Source: Paractinoplanes tereljensis
GTDB lineage: Bacteria; Actinomycetota; Actinomycetes; Mycobacteriales; Micromonosporaceae
Direction of reading: 5' to 3'
Assembly: GCF_016862435.1 (NCBI RefSeq)
Contig: NZ_BOMY01000053.1
Location: forward strand, 186,001-250,000
DNA length: 64,000 nucleotides
Positions 28,928-37,710 of this stretch are shown here, in pieces. Numbering within the stretch: the stretch's first letter is position 1; every line of letters starts with the position of its first letter. The notes under the pieces are model-generated. The model had not been told where the DNA came from. It ran no database searches and was given only the letters and a program-made list of their open reading frames with translations. The translations under genes were made by a program, and so were the position numbers.

Positions 28928-29113
28928 CGAATCGCCGGGTTCCGGTGGTCCGGTTGGCCGAAGGTGTGGTTCAGCGATTCGCTACGGGCAGGGCGAGCGC
29001 ACGTGGGTGGCCTCGCCAGACGCGTCTGAGTTGAACCGCTTGCATTCGCCAGCACCCAGGAACGCCGCCCCCGACGGCGACCGGGTCTTCGCAGGGGTCC
29101 TTCGTGGACGGTT

Positions 29114-29131
29114 CTGTCGCCTAGGCGACAG
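29114..29131. promoter_or_regulatory. perfect 18-bp palindrome upstream of the three-gene defence operon
   Basis: CTGTCGCCTAGGCGACAG is fully self-complementary and lies 78 bp before the first ATG of the nuclease/ATPase operon and ~190 bp after hsdR. It looks like an operator for a dimeric repressor rather than a terminator, as it has no loop. Confidence 0.55.
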
Positions 29132-29208
29132 TTCGCTGATCGACGCGCTGTGATCGGGCAAACTCTGCCGAGCAATCATCAAACGGTGAGTGCGGCGACA
29201 ACTACTCC

Positions 29209-30603
29209 ATGCTGTGCAGGTGGCCATTGCGCGCTGGTGACGATGAGCCTTCGGCGGCTGACCTCGTCCTGACGAAGACACCACCGGATGACGCCGGTGC
29301 GCGGACCGCTGACCAGTACGAGTGGCAGGCGGTCATGGCCACCGCCGACGGGCTCCGCCTATATCTCGATGCACTCGACCCCGGCGGCAACTTCAACTCC
29401 TCCGGGACGACCCGGGTCGTTTGCGAGCACCACGAGGACTGGGTCGCCCTCCGCGACGAGGACGCGGAACTCGTCTCAGCCAAGCATCCCGGTCTTCCGT
29501 TCGGTGCCTACAGCACCCTGAACTCCCTCGCGGACGACGGCGGCGTGGCGCACCTGTTCAACCGGTGGCTCACGATGGGCGAGAAGCCCACCTGCCGGCT
29601 GGTCACCACCGCCGGAGCCTCCGACCGCGCCCACAAACTGGTGGAGATCGCCGTGACCGCGCGGCAGCGCCGTCTCGACGGCGAACCGTTCCTGCCCGAT
29701 CCCGAGCAGGAGGAACTCCTTACCGGCTTCGGTCGCGCGCTGTTGAAGCACTGCGACGGCCTCCCGCAGCGCTGGACATCACCTAACGGCGGCCCGCCGG
29801 AGTCGATTCCGACAGCCGACCACCGGCAGCAGATCATCCGCTTCCTGTCGATCTTCACGTTCCAGGACAGCGTGCCCCGCAAGTACGCGCCGTACGCCGC
29901 GCCGGCGATGTTCGCGCAGCCGGTTCTCGACCGGCTCGGCAGCACCGCTCCCGCTGGCTCGGTGTGGGAGGCCGTACTCGCCGTGTTCCGGGCGCGCATG
30001 CGCGCCGCCGGACCAACCCCGATCGGCGGACTCCCGCCAGTCCTCGCCGACCCTGTGGGTGCTGCATCGCCGACACCCGCCGTGTTCGAGGCAGACTTGG
30101 CCAGCCGCATCGTCACGCTCACCGACATCGACCTGGCCATCCGGACCGCGATCGCCAACCCGACCGGCTTTGCCCCGCTGCCGCGCCTGATGCGCACCAG
30201 CCGGCTGGCGATCAAGATGGAGGTCGGAGGCTGTACCGACAACACCGTGGAACGCGCCGAGCAGTTACGTGCCGATTACACGGACTTCTGGCGTGATCCG
30301 CTGGCTGCCGACCCGAGCGCGCGTACCCGGCAACAGCGGCTGCACCGTCTGCTGCTGCGGATCAGCGACGCCGCCACCGACCGGGTGAAGAAGCCGGCCG
30401 GCCGGTGGGGTGCTGACCTGTGGCGGCAACTCGAAGCCGACCTCGACCAGCACCAGGACACGCTCCCGGTCGACATGGACGCCGACCTGGCCCTCGGCGG
30501 GCTCTGCGAACTGTCCAATCGTTGCAAGGTTTGGTTCAGCGACAGTTTCGACATCGCCTCCGAGCAGGCGCGCCGACGGCCAGCGGAAGGAGCAGGCTCG
30601 TGA
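29209..30603 (+). CDS. ABC-3C system nuclease, Cap4/DUF4297-like
   Basis: 464 aa. The N-terminus has the layout of Cap4-type dsDNA nuclease domains: QYEWQAVMATADGLRLYL, then VVCEHHEDW and ELVSAKH, which give the acidic and lysine residues of a PD-(D/E)xK-like site, and DGGVAHLFNRW. The C-terminal half (helical, to CELSNRCKVWFSDSF) is probably the part that contacts partners. It overlaps the next gene by GTGA. In ABC-three-component systems this protein is the effector; the family call is from memory of these patterns. Confidence 0.7.
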   Translation: MLCRWPLRAGDDEPSAADLVLTKTPPDDAGARTADQYEWQAVMATADGLRLYLDALDPGGNFNSSGTTRVVCEHHEDWVALRDEDAELVSAKHPGLPFGAYSTLNSLADDGGVAHLFNRWLTMGEKPTCRLVTTAGASDRAHKLVEIAVTARQRRLDGEPFLPDPEQEELLTGFGRALLKHCDGLPQRWTSPNGGPPESIPTADHRQQIIRFLSIFTFQDSVPRKYAPYAAPAMFAQPVLDRLGSTAPAGSVWEAVLAVFRARMRAAGPTPIGGLPPVLADPVGAASPTPAVFEADLASRIVTLTDIDLAIRTAIANPTGFAPLPRLMRTSRLAIKMEVGGCTDNTVERAEQLRADYTDFWRDPLAADPSARTRQQRLHRLLLRISDAATDRVKKPAGRWGADLWRQLEADLDQHQDTLPVDMDADLALGGLCELSNRCKVWFSDSFDIASEQARRRPAEGAGS

Positions 30604-31175
30604 TCACGGAAGATCCGGACGCCCTCGAACTGGCTCTGCTGCGCGAGGACCTCGCCTACCACCAAGCCCGCGTCCTGCTGCTGGTCACCGCGGTGGCCGC
30701 CGAGCAAGGACACAAGCGCAAACTCGACGGCCTGACCAAACTGGCAAAACTGGACTTCCTGCTGCGCTACCCAGCCCTAGCCAGCGTGGTCCTCGACCCG
30801 CTCGACCCGCACGATCAGCGGCTGCACCTCGCCGACGAGGACATCCACGACCCGACCGCGGTGGAAGCACCGATGACCCGGTACAAGTACGGCCCCTGGG
30901 ACGACCGGTACTACGCGATCATCGGCGCGCTCGTCGGCCGCGGCCTGCTGCGCTACACCCGCGGGGTCAGAAGCAGCGTCGCGCTCGTCCCCACCCCCGC
31001 AGGCAAGACGCTCGCCGCCGAGATGGCCGCCAGTGACCAATGGGCGGACGTCGCCGATCGCAGCCAGGCCATCGCCGAAGCGTCGAGCGGCCTAACCGGT
31101 AACACATTGAAGGATCTGATCTACCAGAGGCTCGCTGACCTCATGGACCGACCGCATCGACAGGTGATCCGGTGA
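30600..31175 (+). CDS. ABC-3C middle component, winged-helix-like
   Basis: 191 aa from GTG 30600, overlapping the nuclease stop; its own stop overlaps the ATPase start (GTGA again). The segment KLDGLTKLAKLDFLLRYP is typical of middle components of ABC-three-component systems, and the following helices and YKYGPWDDRYY hairpin fit a winged helix. It probably bridges effector and ATPase. Confidence 0.72.
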   Translation: MITEDPDALELALLREDLAYHQARVLLLVTAVAAEQGHKRKLDGLTKLAKLDFLLRYPALASVVLDPLDPHDQRLHLADEDIHDPTAVEAPMTRYKYGPWDDRYYAIIGALVGRGLLRYTRGVRSSVALVPTPAGKTLAAEMAASDQWADVADRSQAIAEASSGLTGNTLKDLIYQRLADLMDRPHRQVIR

Positions 31176-33121
31176 CCACGACGTTTCGGCTCAACTCCGT
31201 CACCCTCGACACCGTCGACGGACCGACCCGGTACGCCTTCCCCGCGGACCTGACCATCCTGGCCGGCCCGACCGGCGTCGGGAAGACAAGCCTGCTGGAG
31301 GCAGTCAAATACGGCTTCGGCTGCGACGGGATGCTTGCCTCCGTATTCACCGAATCCGTGCACGACGTCAGCGTCGACGTCACTATCGGCGACGCTCGCT
31401 ACCTGCTCGTCCGCAGCATCGACCCCGGCAAACGCCGCAACGTCAGGGTCACCGATCTCAAGAGTCAGGAACGGCTACCGGACCACAGCACCGACCTTGA
31501 TCGGAGCCCCAACCTGTCCGCGCTGCTCATGCAAGCGCTCGGCTTCGCCGACGACATGCGCGCCGCCGCCAGAACCACCAACAGCACGAAACCCGGCTCA
31601 CGGATCACCTTCGCCGACATCTTCTCCTACCTCTACGTCCCACAGTCGGACATGAACCGTGAGATCGCCAGAAGCCAGGACCAGTACCTCGCGCCGAAAC
31701 GGAAGGCCGTCTTCGAGTTGCTGTTCGGCCTGACCGACGAGAACCTGCAAGCCCTGCGCTCGGAAGCCACCATCCTCAACGGCAAGGTCGACGGGGCGAA
31801 ACGTGCGACCGCGACGATCCGGGAATTCCTGGCGACCACCAACACCACCAGCAAAGAGGAAGCGCTCAACGCCGTCGGCGACGCCGCCAACGAACAGATC
31901 GCAGCCGAGGCCGCGCTACGGCTGCTCCGCGACGAGATCAACCCGGTCACCGACCGCGAGACCCAGGTAATGCGTGACCTGCTCAACGACGCCGAGGACA
32001 GGCGCGCGGAAGCCAAAGCAGCCGTCACCTCCCTGATCCGGCAGTCCAGAGAACTGACCACCGAGAGACGCCGCGTCGAAGGCGACCTCGCCCGACTCAA
32101 CCGCATGCGCGACGCCGGCGACCGCATCGCCAACATCGAGTTCGTCACCTGCCCCCGATGCCTGCAGTCGCTGACCGGCCGGCCAGTACCCGACGGCGCT
32201 TGCCGGGTATGCCTGCAACACGACCCCGTCACCGCCGACCCCCCCGAGGATCTCTACGAACAGCGGCAACTAGCTGACCAACTCCGCGAGATGGACGACC
32301 AACTGCGGGCCATCACCGAGCAACTCAGCGCCGTCAACGACGCCGTCGCCGAACGCGAAAACCTGGTCAAGACCCTCACCCTCGACATCGAGCGGCGCAC
32401 GTCCGCCCGGGTGACCCCCCGCCTGCAGGCATTCACCGACGCCTACACCACCCTCGCCAACGCGCGGGCACGCCAGCGCGAACTGGAACAGGTTCTCCGG
32501 CAATGGGACCGCGTCGACGACATCACCACCGCCGAAGAGCGCCTGACGGCCGAGCGGGACAGAGTCCGTGCCGAGATCGCACGTCACGAGGAAGCCCTCG
32601 AACAGCGACGACGCTCGATCATCGATGACCTCAACACCGAGTTCAACAGGGCGTTGAGCACCATCGGCGTACCCGCCATCAAGACCGCGTACATCCACCC
32701 GACCAACTACCTGCCGATCCTCAACGGCGAGCCGTACACCAAGATCAGCCGGGGCGGCGGCATCATCACCGCCGTCCAGATCGCCTACTGGACGTCCATC
32801 CTCTACGTCGTAGTCAGCCGGGGCGACACCTACTACCCGTCATTCCTGCTCATCGACAGCCCACGCATGGCTCTCAACAGCAACCCCGGAATTGCCCTCG
32901 CCCTCTACCGGCGGCTGCACGACCTCGCGACCGCCCTCCCCGGCAAGATGCAACTGATCGTCGCCGACAACGAGTTGCCCGCCGAAGTCGAGCGCGACTT
33001 CGCCGAGTTCGACTTCGACTACGAACACCCGACCGTCGCGACCGTCAGTCATCCAGGGCCCAACGCAGTGCAGACCCTCGGGCAAAGCACTCAGGAGCAG
33101 GCCGATCCGGGAGGGCGGTAA
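31172..33121 (+). CDS. ABC-3C SMC/Rad50-like ATPase
   Basis: 649 aa. Walker A GPTGVGKTS near residue 31 is followed by a long coiled coil broken by a zinc-hook-like pair, CPRC near 327 and CRVC near 345. The C-terminal ABC half has RGGGIITAVQIAYW and Walker B FLLIDSPRMALNSN near 559, as in DUF3732-type ATPases. It probably senses DNA or nucleoprotein and controls the nuclease. It is the last gene of the three. Confidence 0.8.
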   Translation: MTTTFRLNSVTLDTVDGPTRYAFPADLTILAGPTGVGKTSLLEAVKYGFGCDGMLASVFTESVHDVSVDVTIGDARYLLVRSIDPGKRRNVRVTDLKSQERLPDHSTDLDRSPNLSALLMQALGFADDMRAAARTTNSTKPGSRITFADIFSYLYVPQSDMNREIARSQDQYLAPKRKAVFELLFGLTDENLQALRSEATILNGKVDGAKRATATIREFLATTNTTSKEEALNAVGDAANEQIAAEAALRLLRDEINPVTDRETQVMRDLLNDAEDRRAEAKAAVTSLIRQSRELTTERRRVEGDLARLNRMRDAGDRIANIEFVTCPRCLQSLTGRPVPDGACRVCLQHDPVTADPPEDLYEQRQLADQLREMDDQLRAITEQLSAVNDAVAERENLVKTLTLDIERRTSARVTPRLQAFTDAYTTLANARARQRELEQVLRQWDRVDDITTAEERLTAERDRVRAEIARHEEALEQRRRSIIDDLNTEFNRALSTIGVPAIKTAYIHPTNYLPILNGEPYTKISRGGGIITAVQIAYWTSILYVVVSRGDTYYPSFLLIDSPRMALNSNPGIALALYRRLHDLATALPGKMQLIVADNELPAEVERDFAEFDFDYEHPTVATVSHPGPNAVQTLGQSTQEQADPGGR

Positions 33122-33281
33122 CCGACCCCGGCTTCGCCGCCTGGGTGCCGCTCTGCTGGACCAGGCCGGCCTGCCCGGTGACCTACCGTGCATCGAATCA
33201 CTGAATTCACGCTGATGAGTGAACGCCGACCACCATCGCCGCGCCGCACCGCCGTGCAGGTGCGACATCAGCACGTGGTTC

Positions 33282-33350
33282 GGTCCAGCAGTTGGCCTGC
33301 CGATGACATGCGCAGTTCAGAACCGTCCGGAACTGCGAAAGGTCAACAAA
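33282..33350 (+). promoter_or_regulatory. conserved leader, copy A
   Basis: GGTCCAGCAGTTGGCCTGCC continuing GATGAC, then CTGCGAAAGG just before the ATG at 33351. The same order of blocks recurs before the paralogous gene on the minus strand at 36183, although the genes have diverged. Confidence 0.6.
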
Positions 33351-34067
33351 ATGTGTATCACCGCCACCACCTCTGCCCCCTCCGGCACCACCTTCCTCGT
33401 CCACCTCGATGGGGACAGCGCGTCGCTGGTGCTCGACGGAAAGGAGGCGCTCGCGTTGCTCTCCTTCATCGACGACCCCAAGGCTCATGTCGGTACGGCC
33501 ACCGTCCTGCGCGCGAAGGGCGCGTTTCCCCTGGCACAAAGCTGCCGTCAGGGCTCAAAGAACGCGACGGTCACCGGCATGACCGTCTTCTGTTCCCCGA
33601 CCGGTTACGACCTGCACGCGAACCTCGACCAGGACTACCACGGCCGCGACGACGGACAAACCCCGCTGCTGTACACCGTGCCGGCCGAGACCCTTCGGGA
33701 GATGTTGGCGGCGACGCTCGACAAGCGCTGCCTGTCTGATGTCCTGGGTGCTGAGCAACTGCGCCTCTACACGGAGGCGATCGAGGAGGCGAACTCCGTG
33801 TACCGGCTAACCGACTGGTCGGCCGACGAGAACTACATCGAGTTCACCCGTCTCGTCGAGTACATCGACCCATACGACGAGACGACGTGGTTCGCCGTCG
33901 AGCACCAAGGACCTGTGGAGGAACTCACCGGTTACCGCGACTACGACTCGGCGGACAAGGCGTACGAGACGTTCGTCCGCGAGTTGCACGACACCGGCTA
34001 CCCATGCGAAGGCGAGACCGACGTTGACGGAATCGAGGTCACGTCACCCGGCGACGACTGCTACTGA
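33351..34067 (+). CDS. MCI-family element protein, long form
   Basis: 238 aa from ATG 33351, chosen because MCITATTSAPSGTTFLVHLD aligns with the start of the paralogue at 36183 (MCISATATAETGVTLSIHL). A ~120-residue shared domain, with YDLHANL and LLYTVPAETL in common, is followed by a C-terminal acidic half lacking in the short form. No known family. The shared upstream sequence suggests common regulation. Confidence 0.65.
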   Translation: MCITATTSAPSGTTFLVHLDGDSASLVLDGKEALALLSFIDDPKAHVGTATVLRAKGAFPLAQSCRQGSKNATVTGMTVFCSPTGYDLHANLDQDYHGRDDGQTPLLYTVPAETLREMLAATLDKRCLSDVLGAEQLRLYTEAIEEANSVYRLTDWSADENYIEFTRLVEYIDPYDETTWFAVEHQGPVEELTGYRDYDSADKAYETFVRELHDTGYPCEGETDVDGIEVTSPGDDCY

Positions 34068-34146
34068 TCGAGGCTGCAATGGGTGGCCGGCTCATCGCGC
34101 CTGAGAGCCGGCCACGCCGTTTCCGACTGGCCCATCTCCAACGGAT

Positions 34147-34203
34147 TGGGCCACTGTCGCGCGAGCACCAGCGGGCTGCGTTTCCGCAGGTTGCAGTGGC
34201 CCA
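34147..34203. repeat. inverted repeat next to serine recombinase gene
   Basis: TGGGCCACTG (34147-34156) and CAGTGGCCCA (34194-34203) form perfect 10-bp arms 37 bp apart, 68 bp before the recombinase ATG. A further GGCCCA copy follows. This suits a resolvase recognition site or autoregulatory operator. Confidence 0.45.
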
Positions 34204-34270
34204 CTTTCTTGGCCCACCGGCCTGACCCACTCGGTCGTTGCAACGTAAGGAACTGGGACGGTAGCGTCTG

Positions 34271-34948
34271 ATGGTGACAGGATCGTTGGTACGTCCCTCT
34301 AGTGTGCCTGTGGCAAACGCCGAGACTCAGGCCGCGCCGCAAACCGGACTTTCGCTCTTTTACGCCCGGATAAGCACGACAAAGCAGAGTCTGGACAGGC
34401 AGCTCGATGCTGCCGCCCGTGAGGGCATTCCGGGCGAACAGTGCTTCGTCGACCGCAAGTCGGGTCGGACGATGGATCGAGAAGGATTGAAAGCCTGTCT
34501 GGCGTTCGCCCGTGCCGGAGATGTCATTGTCGTACATACGCTGGACCGTCTCGGGCGTAATTTGCGTGAGTGTCTGAATTTGATTCATGACCTCCGCGAG
34601 CGGGGCATCCACATTCGCAGCCTCGCCGACCCTGTGCCGGTTGATTCGCGGGACACCTCTGCAATGGGATCGATCACCATCGCGTTGATCTCCCTGTTCG
34701 CGGAGTGGGAGCGGATCTTCCTGAACGAGCGGGCCGCCGGCGCACGCGAGGCTGCCCGCGCGCGGGGCAAGCAAGTTGGACGGAAGAGGGCCCACAGCGC
34801 GGACAAGATCACCGTTGCGCAGGTTCTGCTGGCGCAGGACCCGGCGCTGAGTGTGCGGCAGGTCGCCGAGCGGGTTGGAGTCCCGAAGACCTCGCTGCAG
34901 CGGTACCTGAACCAGGCAGCCGCATCGGCCGCGGCGGACGGGATGTAA
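34271..34948 (+). CDS. serine recombinase (resolvase/invertase family)
   Basis: 225 aa. The catalytic domain begins LFYARISTTKQSLDRQLDA (nucleophile Ser in ARIST), has the usual DRLGRNLRE segment and long E helix, and ends in a helix-turn-helix (SVRQVAERVGVPKTSLQRYL). It is the small type of resolvase or DNA invertase, with ~25 extra N-terminal residues. It may resolve element multimers or invert a segment. The Uma2 gene starts five bases after its stop. Confidence 0.9.
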   Translation: MVTGSLVRPSSVPVANAETQAAPQTGLSLFYARISTTKQSLDRQLDAAAREGIPGEQCFVDRKSGRTMDREGLKACLAFARAGDVIVVHTLDRLGRNLRECLNLIHDLRERGIHIRSLADPVPVDSRDTSAMGSITIALISLFAEWERIFLNERAAGAREAARARGKQVGRKRAHSADKITVAQVLLAQDPALSVRQVAERVGVPKTSLQRYLNQAAASAAADGM

Positions 34949-34952
34949 GCCG

Positions 34953-35480
34953 GTGGACCTGGATGCCCTTGCCGCCATGGCGGCGGCTGACGAAACGCAC
35001 CGGTACGAACTGAGCGCCGACGGGGCGTTGTCGATCATGCCGGCGGGCGATCCCGAGCGCGCGCTGACGGTGAGCCGACTGGTCTGCTGGCTGATGGACC
35101 AGGGGCTGTCGCCCGAGCAGGTCGTCATTTCCTGCGCCATAAAGGTCGCCGCCGGTGCGCGGGTGCCGGACGTGACGGTGTGGGCGAAGGGTAAGCCGCC
35201 GCGGTCGGTGCAGTCCGGTTACGCGGCCACGGACGGGTTGCTGCAGATCGTGGAGGTCGTCGCTCCAGGGACCGAAGCGTTCGACCAGGTCGCCAGGAGG
35301 GGCGAGTACGCCGCAGCCGGGATTTTGCGCTACTGGATCGTCGAGGAGGACGGTACCGTGCTCCGACACGCTCTTGACGTCCGTGGTCGGCAGTACGTGC
35401 CGGACCCGGCGGGGCCGCTACCGCTTGCCGATCTGCTGTCCAGCGGTCCGGACGCCTTCGATGACGTCGTCGGTGTCTGA
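34953..35480 (+). CDS. Uma2 family protein (DUF820, PD-(D/E)xK fold)
   Basis: 175 aa from GTG 34953. It has the Uma2 order of motifs: HRYELSADGALSIMPAGDP, VPDVTVW, LQIVEVVAPGTEAFDQVARR and GILRYWIVEEDG. These give the restriction-endonuclease-like fold, although the usual lysine after the VEV-P-T segment is not obvious. Role unknown, possibly nuclease. A broken relative lies just downstream. Confidence 0.8.
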   Translation: MDLDALAAMAAADETHRYELSADGALSIMPAGDPERALTVSRLVCWLMDQGLSPEQVVISCAIKVAAGARVPDVTVWAKGKPPRSVQSGYAATDGLLQIVEVVAPGTEAFDQVARRGEYAAAGILRYWIVEEDGTVLRHALDVRGRQYVPDPAGPLPLADLLSSGPDAFDDVVGV

Positions 35481-35600
35481 ATGCCGGGGTCCGCGGCTCG
35501 CCGCGGCGAACTGTCCTGACCAGGCCAGCCGATTCGGTAGGGGCCGACCGCGCCGCTGGACGGTCCGCGCAGGTCCGCCAGGTCGGCAGGGTATGACTCT

Positions 35601-35800
35601 GTGGACGACCGCCTGGTGCTCGTCATCGAGGTGATGGCCGTGAATGCCCGGGCGGCCTACCGGCTGGCCGAGTATGCCGCAAGCCTGCATTCCACCCACG
35701 TGGATCGTCGAGCCGGACGGCGTCGTGCGCCGAGATGTCCTGGAAGCGAGCACTGGCCGATACATTCAGGTTCCCGGCGGGCCGCGGCCATTGTGTCGCC
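35601..35800 (+). pseudogene. Uma2 family remnant
   Basis: LVLVIEVMAVNARAAYRLAE near 35610-35670 corresponds to the VEV-to-YA segment of Uma2, and after a frame change near 35685 WIVEPDGVVRRDVLEASTG corresponds to its C-terminus. The N-terminal half and the frame are lost. It is a decayed second copy of the neighbouring gene. Confidence 0.6.
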
Positions 35801-35805
35801 GGTGA

Positions 35806-36183
35806 TCACCGGCCGCCGGCTGTGGTCAGCAGCCGGTGGAGTTCCTTAGCGGGCACGGTGTACAGCGCCGGGGACCGGCCATCCGGGCGGCCGAAGTTCC
35901 CCTTGGCGAGGTTGGCGTGGAGCGTGTAACCGTCGGCGGAGCGTTCGAGGGTCAGGCCGGTGACCGGGAACTGCTTCGTGTGCAAACAAGGCCCGGCGAG
36001 AGCCGGGTAGTGACCGCTGGCGTCAACGCGGATGGTGCCGACCGTGAAGATTATCGGGGCCTCGAAGAAGGTGAGCAGGCGAGCGACGGACCGTTCGTCG
36101 AGTGCCACGAAAACCGTGCCGTGGGAGAGGTGGATGGAGAGGGTGACGCCGGTCTCGGCGGTCGCGGTAGCGCTGATGCACAT
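35806..36183 (-). CDS. MCI-family element protein, short form
   Basis: 125 aa from ATG 36183. It is the paralogue of the first half of the 33351-34067 protein: MCISATATAETGVTLSIHL, DGYTLHANLAKGNFGRPDG and ALYTVPAKELHRLL have clear counterparts there. No known family. The leader upstream is conserved between the two genes. Confidence 0.65.
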   Translation of the reverse strand: MCISATATAETGVTLSIHLSHGTVFVALDERSVARLLTFFEAPIIFTVGTIRVDASGHYPALAGPCLHTKQFPVTGLTLERSADGYTLHANLAKGNFGRPDGRSPALYTVPAKELHRLLTTAGGR

Positions 36184-36250
36184 TGTGGTGGCCTTTCGCA
36201 GTGGGGGACCTGTCTGATCTGGGTAAGTCATCGGCAGGTCGACTGCTGGA
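36184..36250 (-). promoter_or_regulatory. conserved leader, copy B
   Basis: On the minus strand CCAGCAGTCGACCTGCCGAT then GAC, with CTGCGAAAGG just before the ATG, as in copy A (33282-33350). Blocks and spacing to the start are kept while bases between vary. Confidence 0.6.
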
Positions 36251-37096
36251 GCGGACCGGCTGTGCACCGGTGATCGCGAACGGCTGCAGGGGGAACCGAA
36301 GTACCTACTTCGGTTGCGTCGGCTGCTGCCGGAAGCGAGATGCGGAACGATTTGGGTTCTCTGCGAACCGGCCACCCGGAGGCTCATGACCCGTCTACCC
36401 GGCGCGGGTTTGCCTGGGTTGCGCCTTGTTCGTGAGCCGAAGCGTCAGGACGCCTGAACTGTGCCGACGTCGATACGTAGCGGGTCGGGCTGTTCGGCCT
36501 TGCGCCGACGGCGTAAGGGAAGTTCTCCCTTCCCTTCCATTCCCTTCCATGTTCCTTTCCCACGGTGAGCCCTCACGGAGGATTCAGTGAGCCAAACTTA
36601 GGAGTTATTTGTCAGGTTCCGTCCGTTATCTCAGCCGGATCTCGGCAGAAGAACGGACGGTGCACCGTGGGCTCCAGGACTCCTCACTGAGTGTTCCCGT
36701 AGTCCCCTTCGGCAGGATCGGGCGCGCCGGAGCCCCCGGCCCAGGACGCGACGATCAGGGACTCGTTCACTCGACCATCACCGGCGGGCCAACCCGTGGG
36801 GCGCGAGACCCGTGAACTCGAAGATCGCCGCGGCGAGAGGGGTTCGCGCGGCGGTTCGGGTCCGGATCACTACGGTAAGGCTCGCCGACCGGCAGTTGGA
36901 TCGAGGGCCGCCGGGCCGGACTGCCCGCCGCGCCGGTAGATCCCAGGCCGGCCTGCACCGCCGGGGCTGTACAGGTCGGCTGCGCGTTGGTTGCGGCGGG
37001 ATAGTGAGCCACGACGACGCTGTCCCGGCCGGGTGCGCCGACACGATCGGGCAGCCTCTGGTCAACGTCGGCTCTTCGCCTGCCGATGACGCTCGC
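36251..37096. other. 846-bp gap with operator-like palindrome and hairpin
   Basis: No convincing gene. CCGAAGTACCTACTTCGG (36296-36313) has 8-bp arms and could be an operator for the minus-strand gene. AAGGGAAG (36515-36522) with CTTCCCTT (36529-36536) is a terminator-like hairpin followed by TTCCATTCCC repeats. GAGGATTCAGTGAGCC near 36579 recurs with one change near 56257. CCTGCCGATGAC lies at 37079-37090 just before the next start. Confidence 0.5.
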
Positions 37097-37435
37097 ATGA
37101 CAACGACAGTTTCCCTTTCCCGCACCGTCCGCCGGGTCAACGGCCTCCGTCATGTTCGCCCCGCGGAGGCCGCCCTAATGATCACGACACTGCTCGACGA
37201 TCTTGCTCAGATCGTCGACGACGAGCAGATCGCCGATGAATGCGCCGTCGACCTGGCGATGCGAGCACATCGAATTTTGCATCCGCGGGTGGCCCGGATC
37301 GCCGACCGGCACGATGCTCTGCAAGCGCTGCGAGCAGCAGTTGAAGCGGCCGACGATCCCACCCTGCGGGTGCGGGCGTCGCACCCGCAGTGTCTCTGCG
37401 GCCTCCCCGAATTACCACGTGCCCGGTGGCGCTGA
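37097..37435 (+). CDS. small helical element protein
   Basis: 112 aa from ATG 37097; the longer in-frame extension upstream has no protein-like character. The start lies seven bases after CCTGCCGATGAC, a motif seen before other element genes. Mostly helical with two C-terminal cysteines (HPQCLCGLPEL). No family recognised. Confidence 0.55.
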   Translation: MTTTVSLSRTVRRVNGLRHVRPAEAALMITTLLDDLAQIVDDEQIADECAVDLAMRAHRILHPRVARIADRHDALQALRAAVEAADDPTLRVRASHPQCLCGLPELPRARWR

Positions 37436-37710
37436 CCGCCTCCCGGGCAGCGGCGCGCCCGACGCGCACAGCCGACCGCAAGGGGCGATTTCATCTAGAA
37501 TGGGTGCAGCGCAGATCATCGGCGAGCCTGCGGAAAGCAAAAGATCACGAGCCGATCCCCGACCTTGTGGCCGGCGATCGTGATGGCGGTCAACGAGTTG
37601 GTGAGGCGGCCAGTTGACGCAGCGCCACGCCCTCGCCTTTCGAACAGGTCGGTGCCAATGTCGACGGCACGGGACTGGTGTGAAGTGGCCCTGGAAAGGA
37701 AATGACGGGC

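Noticed and set aside
28920..29153. Small gene starting at the hsdR stop
   Set aside because: TTG start and no protein-like sequence; it covers the palindrome at 29114-29131.
36812..37096. N-terminal extension of the 37097 gene
   Set aside because: Arg/Gly-rich without protein character; the ATG after the CCTGCCGATGAC motif is a better start.
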